Below, one piece after another: positions 15,081-20,922 of a stretch of DNA of 20,922 nt (its first letter is position 1; each line of letters opens with the position of its first letter). This DNA is from JADJNW01 sp033761835 (GTDB lineage: Bacteria; Bacteroidota; Bacteroidia; Chitinophagales; Saprospiraceae): contig JANRME010000259.1 of assembly GCA_033761835.1 (NCBI GenBank), forward strand, positions 1-20,922, written 5' to 3'. The translations under genes and the position numbers were made by a program. The notes under the pieces are model-generated. The model saw only the letters and a list, made by a program, of their open reading frames with translations. It was not told where the DNA came from and made no database searches.

Positions 15081-16823
15081 TTATAATTTCCCTGCCTTTT
15101 TCTGTTCAACGATATACTCCGAAGTACGCATCGAAGCAGCCAGAATAGTCCAAGTCACGTTTTTATCACCTTGCGATACGAATGGCGCGGCATCTACCAC
15201 AAATAAATTCTTTACATCGTGTGCTTGTTGCCATTTGTTGAGTGCCGATTTATTGGGGTCGTTGCCCATACGCACCGTACCGATTTCGTGAATGATCTTT
15301 CCAGGAGCCGCCAAGCCGTAATTCTGTTCAGGTCCAGGCTTCTCGCCTAAAGGAATGCCCCCCAATTCAACAATAATTTGCTCGAACGTATCCTGCATAT
15401 GCTTGGCTTGTTTGATCTCATAATCCGACCATTTATAATGGAAGCGCAGCACCGGAATGCCATATTTATCAACCTTATTAGGATCAATTTCGCAATAATT
15501 ATCTTCTCTTGGCACCGGCTCACCCCGGCCCGACATTCCAAGATATGCACCATAAAAGCGGCGCGCGTCTTCGCGCAAACGAGAACCGTAGCCGCCAGCA
15601 GGTTTCGTAGAGCCATCGGCATAAGGATATTGACCGTTTATATTTTCCATGCCCATCCCAAAGCCATAACCTGGCATTCCCATGCCACCCCAATACTCAA
15701 TATGATAGCCGCGTGGAAAGTCGAGTTTATTATTATCCAACCACCAAGGCGTGTAAACGTGCATGCCTCCTACCCCATCTTCGTTATATCGCTTACGATC
15801 CATTAGCATTGGCACAAAACCTGCGCGATCTGCCCCCGTAGAATCGTTCAAATATTTTCCAATCACGCCACTCGTATTTGCCAATCCTTGCGGAAAGCGG
15901 CCCGATTTAGAATTCAACAGCAATCTCGACGATTCACAGGCAGAAGCCGCCAATACTACAATTTTGCCTTTCACGCTTACTTCTTCCAGGGTAGCGGTAT
16001 TCACATAAGAAACGCCTGTGGCAAGGCCCGTTTGCGCATCTGTCAAGACTTCGCGTACCATTGCGCCGTTTACCAAAGTAAGATTCCCTGTTTTTAAAGC
16101 AGGAATGACCAATACAGAAGACGAGGAAAAATCTCCATATACTACGCAACCCCGATTGCATTGATTACAGTAGAAACAAACCCCGCGTTCGTCGTTGAGT
16201 TTTTCGGTCAGAATAGACAAACGAGAAGGAATTACAGGAATATTAAGGTTCTTTCCAGCTTTTTTGAATAATAATTCGTGCAAACGTGGCGCAGGTGGCT
16301 TTTGAAAAATGCCATCGGGTTCATTGGGCAAATTCTCGATCGAACCAAATACGCCGATCAGGCGATCCACCTTGTCGTAATAAGGTTTCAAATCCTCATA
16401 ACCAATGGGCCAATCATCGCCGATGCCCGTCAATGACCCTCTTTTAAAATCATCCGGCCCGAATCGCAAAGAAATACGCCCCCAGTGATTGGTACGTCCA
16501 CCCAGCATCCGCGAGCGAAACCAGTGAAACTCTGTGCCTGCCACCGTCGTATAAGGCTCACCTTCAATATCCCAACCGCCCCAGGCAGCATCAAAATCGC
16601 CGAAAGCTCTGGTCGTTCCTGCCCCGCGCCGAGGCGATTCCCAGGGATTTTTGAGCTGTGTAATGTATTGTGGATCTTTTGGATCGTAGTAGCCGCCTGC
16701 TTCGAGCAAACAAACTTTAGCGCCGGCCTTGGCCAAAGTATAAGCGGCCATACCACCGCCTGCACCGGAGCCAACAATCACCACATCATAAATGATGGGT
16801 TCTTCTTTGATTTGGAAAGACAT
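15081..16823 (-). CDS. GMC-family FAD-dependent sugar/alcohol dehydrogenase, large subunit
   Basis: A 580-residue glucose-methanol-choline oxidoreductase. The FAD-binding Rossmann motif is at residues 14-24 (VVIVGSGAGGG) and is followed by LLEAGG. RSRMLGGRTNHWGR is the family's flavin-contact region. At the C-terminus HEIGTVRMG holds the likely catalytic base H512, and KNVTWTI holds N555. A cysteine cluster C216-x2-C219-x2-C222-x3-C226 resembles the iron-sulfur site of some FAD-dependent glucose dehydrogenases. There is no signal peptide, so export together with the Tat-signal small subunit encoded directly downstream is expected. The substrate is probably a sugar or sugar alcohol, oxidised with electron transfer to a respiratory acceptor; the exact substrate is not readable. 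It is the first gene of its operon. Confidence 0.94.
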   Translation of the reverse strand: MSFQIKEEPIIYDVVIVGSGAGGGMAAYTLAKAGAKVCLLEAGGYYDPKDPQYITQLKNPWESPRRGAGTTRAFGDFDAAWGGWDIEGEPYTTVAGTEFHWFRSRMLGGRTNHWGRISLRFGPDDFKRGSLTGIGDDWPIGYEDLKPYYDKVDRLIGVFGSIENLPNEPDGIFQKPPAPRLHELLFKKAGKNLNIPVIPSRLSILTEKLNDERGVCFYCNQCNRGCVVYGDFSSSSVLVIPALKTGNLTLVNGAMVREVLTDAQTGLATGVSYVNTATLEEVSVKGKIVVLAASACESSRLLLNSKSGRFPQGLANTSGVIGKYLNDSTGADRAGFVPMLMDRKRYNEDGVGGMHVYTPWWLDNNKLDFPRGYHIEYWGGMGMPGYGFGMGMENINGQYPYADGSTKPAGGYGSRLREDARRFYGAYLGMSGRGEPVPREDNYCEIDPNKVDKYGIPVLRFHYKWSDYEIKQAKHMQDTFEQIIVELGGIPLGEKPGPEQNYGLAAPGKIIHEIGTVRMGNDPNKSALNKWQQAHDVKNLFVVDAAPFVSQGDKNVTWTILAASMRTSEYIVEQKKAGKL

Positions 16824-17038
16824 TTATCGTATCAGGTTTTAGGTGTTGATTGAATTTTGCATCGTTGAAAACGCTTAAATATAGACATCTGCGGCCAGAA
16901 CTACCTATTCTTGACAAATATTTTTTGAGAAACTGGTTTTTAGGCACTTGGTCGGCAAGCAAAAGCAATCGGTCTGATAAAATTGTAATATCGACCCAAA
17001 ATGGGCGAATATGGTCTTATAATTAAAAAGAAATCACC
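16824..17038. other. divergent intergenic region
   Basis: This spacer lies between the leftward GMC gene and the rightward small peptide. On the - strand TATATTTA (7/8 to TAnnTTTG) occurs about 50 bases before the GMC start and is only a weak promoter candidate. No clear promoter was found for the small peptide. No other genes, repeats or RNA structures are evident. Confidence 0.3.
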
Positions 17039-17143
17039 ATGATTGTATTACAAAATCTGCTGATCGTCGTCAGCATCCTGGTCGCTGTAGCTGGAATCAT
17101 TGCTACGTTCCGAACAATAGGTTACGCCCGAAAAATAAGATAA
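17039..17143 (+). CDS. 34-residue single-span membrane peptide
   Basis: An ATG at 17039 opens a short frame ending in TAA at 17141-17143. The product begins MIVLQNLLIVVSILVAVAGI and ends FRTIGYARKIR. It has one hydrophobic span (about residues 3-23) followed by a basic tail with R25, R31, K32 and R34, as expected for a small inner-membrane protein with a cytoplasmic C-terminus. Support for coding is the perfect hydrophobic/basic organisation, an isolated intergenic position, and a strong intrinsic terminator starting 14 bases after the stop. There is no convincing promoter and no family that I recognise, and GC-rich codons are used in a region that is otherwise AT-rich. A non-coding transcript ending at the same terminator is the alternative. 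Confidence 0.6.
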   Translation: MIVLQNLLIVVSILVAVAGIIATFRTIGYARKIR

Positions 17144-17156
17144 TCCGACGAAACAC

Positions 17157-17192
17157 AAAAGCCCTTCCGCGCAATCGCACAGAAGGGCTTTT
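17157..17192. terminator. bidirectional intrinsic terminator
   Basis: AAAAGCCCTTC (17157-17167) pairs perfectly with GAAGGGCTTTT (17182-17192). An inner GCG-CAAT-CGC mini-hairpin (17169-17178) lies in the loop, and CTTTT follows. It can end transcription of the small + strand peptide gene, and of sucD on the - strand, whose stop lies 45 bases to the right. Confidence 0.93.
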
Positions 17193-17210
17193 CTTTTATC
17201 TTGAAAACGT

Positions 17211-17238
17211 ACTTCTAACTTCGTATTTCCAATTTACC
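17211..17238. repeat. degenerate 7-bp periodic repeat downstream of sucD
   Basis: Four consecutive heptamers ACTTCTA / ACTTCGT / ATTTCCA / ATTTACC share the pattern A-(C/T)-T-T-(C/A)-n-n. The block abuts the sucD stop codon (17238-17240) and precedes the terminator. Confidence 0.4.
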
Positions 17239-18119
17239 TAAACCGTCACAGCTTTTAGCGCCTGCGCCATCATCGCTCCAATCATTGCAGGAGATTTTAC
17301 AACATGAATGCCGCATTCTTCCATAATTTTCATCTTGGCTTCTGCTGTATCCGCGGCGCCGCCAATGATTGCACCAGCGTGCCCCATTTTACGGCCTTTG
17401 GGTGCAGTTTGACCTGCGATAAATCCAACCACCGGCTTCGTGCCATTTTCTTTGATCCAATACGCTGCTTCCGCTTCCATGCCACAACCAATTTCACCAA
17501 TCATAATAATTCCCTCGGTTTCAGGATCGTTCATTAATAATTCCACCGCCTCTTTAGTTGTCGTTCCTACAATCGGATCACCTCCGATTCCAATGCAAGT
17601 GGACTGCCCTAAGCCTGCCTTGGTAACTTGATCAACAGCTTCATAAGTCAATGTGCCTGAACGAGATACGATACCAATTGTACCTTTCCGGTGAATAAAT
17701 CCAGGCATGATACCGCATTTTGCTTCGTCTGGCGTGATGACACCCGGGCAATTTGGCCCTATCAATCGCGTATTAAAATCCTTGATATAATCCTTCGCCT
17801 TAATCATATCCTGCACCGGAATCCCTTCGGTAATACAAATGATCACTTTGATCCCTGCCTCAGCAGCTTCCATGATCGCATCCGCAGCGAAGGGCGGCGG
17901 CACAAAAATCACGGAAGTATCTGCTCCTGCTTTTTCTACTGCTTGTGCAACGGTATCAAATACTGGCTTGTCCAAATGCTGCGTACCTCCTTTGCCAGGC
18001 GTCACTCCACCAACTACATTGGTACCGTATTCAATCATCTGGGTGGCATGAAACGTGCCTTCTTTTCCTGTGAATCCTTGTACAATAACTTTAGAATGCT
18101 TATTTACGAGTACGGACAT
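17238..18119 (-). CDS. sucD: succinyl-CoA ligase (ADP-forming) alpha subunit
   Basis: A 293-residue TCA-cycle enzyme subunit that, with the beta subunit (not in this window), interconverts succinyl-CoA and succinate with NDP phosphorylation. The N-terminal CoA-binding Rossmann domain has VIVQGFTGKEGTFHA and GGVTPGKGG. SVIFVPPPFAADAIMEAAEAG and LIGPNCPGVITP follow. The ligase domain contains GIVSRSGTLTYEA, GIGGDPIVGTT, and the phosphorylated active-site histidine H247 in GRKMGHAGAIIGG. Length and motifs match the family and nothing is missing. It lies 34 bases after the DivIC-like gene on the same strand, so it may be read from that gene's promoter. A terminator follows on its left. Confidence 0.98.
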   Translation of the reverse strand: MSVLVNKHSKVIVQGFTGKEGTFHATQMIEYGTNVVGGVTPGKGGTQHLDKPVFDTVAQAVEKAGADTSVIFVPPPFAADAIMEAAEAGIKVIICITEGIPVQDMIKAKDYIKDFNTRLIGPNCPGVITPDEAKCGIMPGFIHRKGTIGIVSRSGTLTYEAVDQVTKAGLGQSTCIGIGGDPIVGTTTKEAVELLMNDPETEGIIMIGEIGCGMEAEAAYWIKENGTKPVVGFIAGQTAPKGRKMGHAGAIIGGAADTAEAKMKIMEECGIHVVKSPAMIGAMMAQALKAVTV

Positions 18120-18153
18120 TTCAATAATATTATCGATTGTTTATTGATAATGA

Positions 18154-18462
18154 TTAATCTTTTTCAATAATGAAGACATCCTCGTTTGGCTTCTTCATGT
18201 AATAATGCTCGCGGGCGTACTTTTCTTTATTAATTTCCAAATCCTCGCGAGCCTCGTGCGCTTCTTGTATTTTTTTCTGATAAAATTCTTTATCTGCTTT
18301 GAGTTGATTTACAGAACGTTGCAAACTAAATTGCGTAATTACATTCCTTTTATCAATAAAAATCAACCAGAAGAAAAACACAGCCAATACCAAAAAATAC
18401 TTATTGCCGAAAGGCTTGAAAAAGCGTCGAACTGGAGGCGGAAACATACTATTCGCGGCCAT
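18154..18462 (-). CDS. septum formation initiator family protein (DivIC/FtsB-like)
   Basis: A 102-residue bitopic membrane protein. It has a short basic cytoplasmic N-terminus (PPPVRRFFKPFGNK), one membrane span (residues 22-36, YFLVLAVFFFWLIFI), then a periplasmic coiled coil (about 44-80). The C-terminal EKYAREHYYMKKPNEDVFII is the hallmark of the DivIC/FtsB family. These proteins bridge FtsL and FtsQ in the divisome. It sits between eno and sucD. The FtsB gene is also next to enolase in many bacteria, which supports the assignment. An upstream promoter box (18501-18508) points to its own transcription start. Confidence 0.93.
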   Translation of the reverse strand: MAANSMFPPPVRRFFKPFGNKYFLVLAVFFFWLIFIDKRNVITQFSLQRSVNQLKADKEFYQKKIQEAHEAREDLEINKEKYAREHYYMKKPNEDVFIIEKD

Positions 18463-18500
18463 AATCAGATGGTTATATTAGAAAATCAGTATCAGTGCTT

Positions 18501-18508
18501 CAAAGTTA
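18501..18508 (-). promoter_or_regulatory. promoter -7 box of the DivIC-like gene (and probably sucD)
   Basis: On the - strand TAACTTTG is a perfect TAnnTTTG match, 38 bases before the ATG at 18462. About 19 bases further upstream a T-rich stretch (TTT in place of TTG) stands at the -33 position. Confidence 0.55.
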
Positions 18509-18573
18509 TAACAATCTGACGCGATAAAAAATTTTATACTGCGAAAAATAGCCTTTGGCAATGCTTTTTTACA

Positions 18574-19866
18574 TTATGACTTCCGGTTCAACAAGGTTTT
18601 GCCAGGATAATAGGCTGATTCTGCCAATTCTTCTTCGATGCGCAGCAGTTGATTGTACTTTGCCACCCGATCCGAACGAGAAGCCGAACCCGTCTTGATT
18701 TGCCCTGTGTTCAATGCTACTGCCAAGTCAGCGATCGTCGTATCTTCGGTTTCGCCGGAGCGGTGGCTCATCACATTGCGATAAGCATTGCGCGTGGCCA
18801 ATTGTACCGTATCAATCGTTTCACTGAGCGTACCGATTTGGTTCACTTTGATCAAAATCGCATTCGCCACATTATTATCAATACCTTGCTGCAAGCGGGT
18901 TACATTCGTCACAAACAAATCATCCCCAACGAGTTGTACGCGGTGTCCGATTTCTTTTGTCAAAGCAGCCCATCCGTCCCAATCATCTTCAAACAAGCCA
19001 TCTTCGATAGAGAAAATTGGATATTTGCTGCTCCAATCCTTCCAGAAAGCCACCATATCCGAAGAGCTCAGCTTATCTCCGGTTGACTTTTTGAAATGGT
19101 ACATCTTTGATTCTTCGTCATAAAATTCAGAAGCTGCTGCATCCATTGCAATCATAATATCTTCGCCCGGCTGGAAGCCTGCTGCTTCGATCGCCTGCAA
19201 CACTATTTCAATCGCTTCCTGATTCGATTTGATATTTGGCGCAAAGCCACCTTCGTCACCTACATTCGTAGAATAGCCCTTCTTTTTCAATACGTTTTTC
19301 AAATGGTGGAACACTTCCACGCCCATGCGCAAGCCTTCGGAGAAGAATTCCGCACCGACGGGCATAATCATAAACTCCTGAAAATCAATTGAATTATCTG
19401 CATGAGAGCCCCCATTCAAAATATTCATCATGGGCACCGGCAATACGTGCGCGTTCACACCGCCGAGATAGCGATATAAAGGCATTTCTGCTGCTTCTGC
19501 CGCAGCTTTAGCAATCGCCAGAGATACCGCCAGCGTTGCGTTCGCACCGAGCTTGGATTTATTTTTTGTGCCGTCAAGATCAAGCATGATCTGATCGATA
19601 TAACGCTGGTCAAATACATCCAAGCCAATAATCTCCTCGCCGATGATCTCTTCCACATTGCTGCAAGCCTTGAGTACGCCTTTGCCGAGGTAACGTCCTT
19701 TGTCGTCGTCTCGCAATTCTACAGCCTCATGCGCACCAGTAGATGCACCCGATGGCACTGCTGCACGACCGAAATAGCCGCTTTCGGTTAAAACTTCTAC
19801 CTCTATGGTTGGATTTCCGCGAGAATCCAGAATTTCTCTGGCTTTGATGTCAATGATTGTACTCAT
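18574..19866 (-). CDS. eno: enolase (phosphopyruvate hydratase)
   Basis: A 430-residue glycolytic enzyme converting 2-phosphoglycerate to phosphoenolpyruvate, cytosolic and Mg2+-dependent. The N-terminal domain starts IIDIKAREILDSRGNPT and has the mobile loop PSGASTGAHEA. The barrel contains MNILNGGSHADNSIDFQEFM, GDEGGFAPN (general-acid glutamate E205), metal-ligand segments DAAASEFYD, SIEDGLFEDDWDGW and LVGDDLFVTN, the catalytic lysine K340 in ILIKVNQIGT, and the signature SHRSGETED. GQIKTGSASRSDRVAKYN closes the active site. It is complete and ordinary. It follows carA by 93 bases and precedes the DivIC-like gene by 111 bases. A weak promoter candidate lies at 19926-19933. Confidence 0.99.
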   Translation of the reverse strand: MSTIIDIKAREILDSRGNPTIEVEVLTESGYFGRAAVPSGASTGAHEAVELRDDDKGRYLGKGVLKACSNVEEIIGEEIIGLDVFDQRYIDQIMLDLDGTKNKSKLGANATLAVSLAIAKAAAEAAEMPLYRYLGGVNAHVLPVPMMNILNGGSHADNSIDFQEFMIMPVGAEFFSEGLRMGVEVFHHLKNVLKKKGYSTNVGDEGGFAPNIKSNQEAIEIVLQAIEAAGFQPGEDIMIAMDAAASEFYDEESKMYHFKKSTGDKLSSSDMVAFWKDWSSKYPIFSIEDGLFEDDWDGWAALTKEIGHRVQLVGDDLFVTNVTRLQQGIDNNVANAILIKVNQIGTLSETIDTVQLATRNAYRNVMSHRSGETEDTTIADLAVALNTGQIKTGSASRSDRVAKYNQLLRIEEELAESAYYPGKTLLNRKS

Positions 19867-19925
19867 ATCTTTGTGTTATGGTGTGATCGTATAATGGTGT
19901 TTTGATTTCAAGTCACCTCAATATT

Positions 19926-19933
19926 CAAATTTC
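19926..19933 (-). promoter_or_regulatory. weak promoter candidate for eno
   Basis: GAAATTTG on the - strand matches TAnnTTTG at all defined positions but one, and a TTG lies about 16 bases upstream. It is 59 bases before the eno ATG at 19866. The surrounding sequence is also quasi-periodic, so the match may be incidental. Confidence 0.25.
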
Positions 19934-19959
19934 GTAATATCTTAATTTCCAAATGAATA

Positions 19960-20922
19960 TTAATTCTGCATTAATTTTATAAACTCGTCAAAAAGATAGC
20001 GCGCATCATGCGGCCCGGGCGAAGCCTCCGGGTGGTATTGCACCGAAAATGCTTTTTTATTCTTCAAACGAAGTCCTTCTACTGTATCGTCGTTCAAATT
20101 CACATGGGTAATTTCGATTTCGTCGGCTTTCTGCTCAATTACTGCGCGATTCACCTCAAAACCATGATTTTGGCTGGTGATCTCACTATGTCCTGTAACC
20201 AAATTTTTGACAGGATGATTGATACCTCGATGTCCATGGTGCATCTTATGCGTGGGCACGTCGGCGGCTAAGGCCAGCAATTGATGCCCCAAACAAATGC
20301 CGAATAAGGGCTTGTCTTCTTCCAGAATTGCTTTTGCCGTAGCAATAGCATAATCCATGGACGCCGGATCGCCAGGTCCGTTCGACAAGAAATAGCCGGT
20401 AGGATTGAATGCGCGAAGCTCTTCAATACTGGTTTTAGCTGGGAAAATTTTCACATAACAGCCTCGATCTGCCAGGCATTGCAAAATATTCTGCTTGATG
20501 CCATAATCCATCGCTGCCACACGGAAACGCGCGTGCGGATCGCCATAAACATAGGGTTCTTTTGTACTCACTTGCGAAGCCAATTCCAAACCTTCCATGG
20601 GTGGCACCGCTTCCAGGCGGCGCTTCAACTCTTCTATATCCAGTATTTCTGAAGAAATGATGGCGTTCATTGCACCTTTATCGCGGATATGACGCACGAT
20701 AGCACGGGTATCCACATTGGAAATGCCTACCAATCCTTCTTCTTCAAAATATTCCTGGATGGATTCATCTGCCTTTTGGCGGGAGTATTTTTCGGTAAAA
20801 TTTTTGCAAATCAATCCGGCAATCTTAATGCTATGCGATTCTACTTCGTTGCGCTTTGTACCATAATTGCCAATGTGGGCATTGGTAGCAACCAATAATT
20901 GCCCAAAATAAGAAGGATCGGT
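19960..20922 (-). CDS. carA: carbamoyl-phosphate synthase small subunit (5' end outside window)
   Basis: The glutamine amidotransferase subunit that feeds ammonia to CarB for arginine and pyrimidine synthesis. The reading frame is open to the right edge (TDPSYFGQLLVATNAHIGNYG), so about 45 N-terminal residues of a typical ~365-residue CarA lie outside. A TTG at 20895 that could be read as a start is internal. The N-terminal domain has SNVDTRAIVRHIRDKGAMN. The class I amidotransferase domain has FLSNGPGDP, the nucleophile cysteine in FGICLGHQLLALA (codon 20293-20295), HGHRGINHPVKN, SQNHGFEV, and the His-Glu pair in QYHPEASPGPHD. It ends FDEFIKLMQN. Its downstream neighbour eno lies on the same strand. 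Confidence 0.97.
   Translation of the reverse strand, partial: TDPSYFGQLLVATNAHIGNYGTKRNEVESHSIKIAGLICKNFTEKYSRQKADESIQEYFEEEGLVGISNVDTRAIVRHIRDKGAMNAIISSEILDIEELKRRLEAVPPMEGLELASQVSTKEPYVYGDPHARFRVAAMDYGIKQNILQCLADRGCYVKIFPAKTSIEELRAFNPTGYFLSNGPGDPASMDYAIATAKAILEEDKPLFGICLGHQLLALAADVPTHKMHHGHRGINHPVKNLVTGHSEITSQNHGFEVNRAVIEQKADEIEITHVNLNDDTVEGLRLKNKKAFSVQYHPEASPGPHDARYLFDEFIKLMQN

Noticed and set aside
15378..15806. 142-residue + strand frame opposite the GMC gene
   Set aside because: It is antisense to a clearly conserved enzyme and has no recognisable features.
1..20922. CRISPR arrays, tRNA/rRNA genes, insertion sequences, integrases
   Set aside because: No spaced direct repeats, cloverleaf-like sequences, rRNA segments, transposase or integrase motifs were seen on reading both strands.

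Overview
The window looks like chromosomal DNA of a member of the Bacteroidota, probably from the Chitinophagia/Saprospiria side. Several start sites have the Bacteroidota-type -7 box TAnnTTTG. Shine-Dalgarno sequences are weak or absent. Several exported or lipoprotein precursors have typical signal peptides. The DnaE, SucD, enolase, DivIC and CarA sequences have the character expected for that phylum. This assignment rests on recognition, not on a database search.

Left part (1-5727, mostly + strand). The first 26 codons of a leftward gene, possibly a sugar epimerase, lie at the edge. A two-gene unit follows: an acyl-carrier-protein-like protein whose phosphopantetheine serine is alanine, and an uncharacterised cytoplasmic protein. 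Next comes complete dnaE, then a compact VapBC-like antitoxin/toxin pair preceded by a nested palindrome that could be its operator.

Middle part (5800-13420). On the - strand are a GNAT acetyltransferase, a small unknown gene flanked by a 13-bp direct repeat and preceded by a helically phased TTGCAA array, and an exported transglutaminase-like protein with a long helical tail. Divergent from these is a clearly A+T-richer two-gene unit, a small cytoplasmic protein and an exported probable outer-membrane protein, which looks like an accessory insertion. It is followed by two lipoprotein genes for carbohydrate metabolism: a GH29 alpha-L-fucosidase with a C-terminal discoidin-like domain, and a sugar isomerase/epimerase-like TIM barrel. 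A strong bidirectional terminator closes this block.

Right part (13554-20922, almost all - strand). There is an exported unknown protein, then a GMC flavoprotein dehydrogenase followed by its Tat-signal small subunit (gluconate 2-dehydrogenase subunit 3 family). The window ends in a housekeeping stretch read right to left: carA (5' end outside the window), eno, a DivIC/FtsB-like division protein and sucD. Between the GMC gene and sucD is a 34-residue single-span membrane peptide on the + strand, ending in a perfect 11-bp-stem terminator.

How the genes may work together: the fucosidase, the TIM-barrel lipoprotein and the exported GMC dehydrogenase could form a periplasmic or surface sugar-processing set of the keto-sugar type, but this is inference from families and proximity. 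No tRNA, rRNA, CRISPR array, transposase or integrase was seen. The less ordinary items are the serine-less carrier protein, the AT-rich two-gene islet, the small membrane peptide and the phased repeats.
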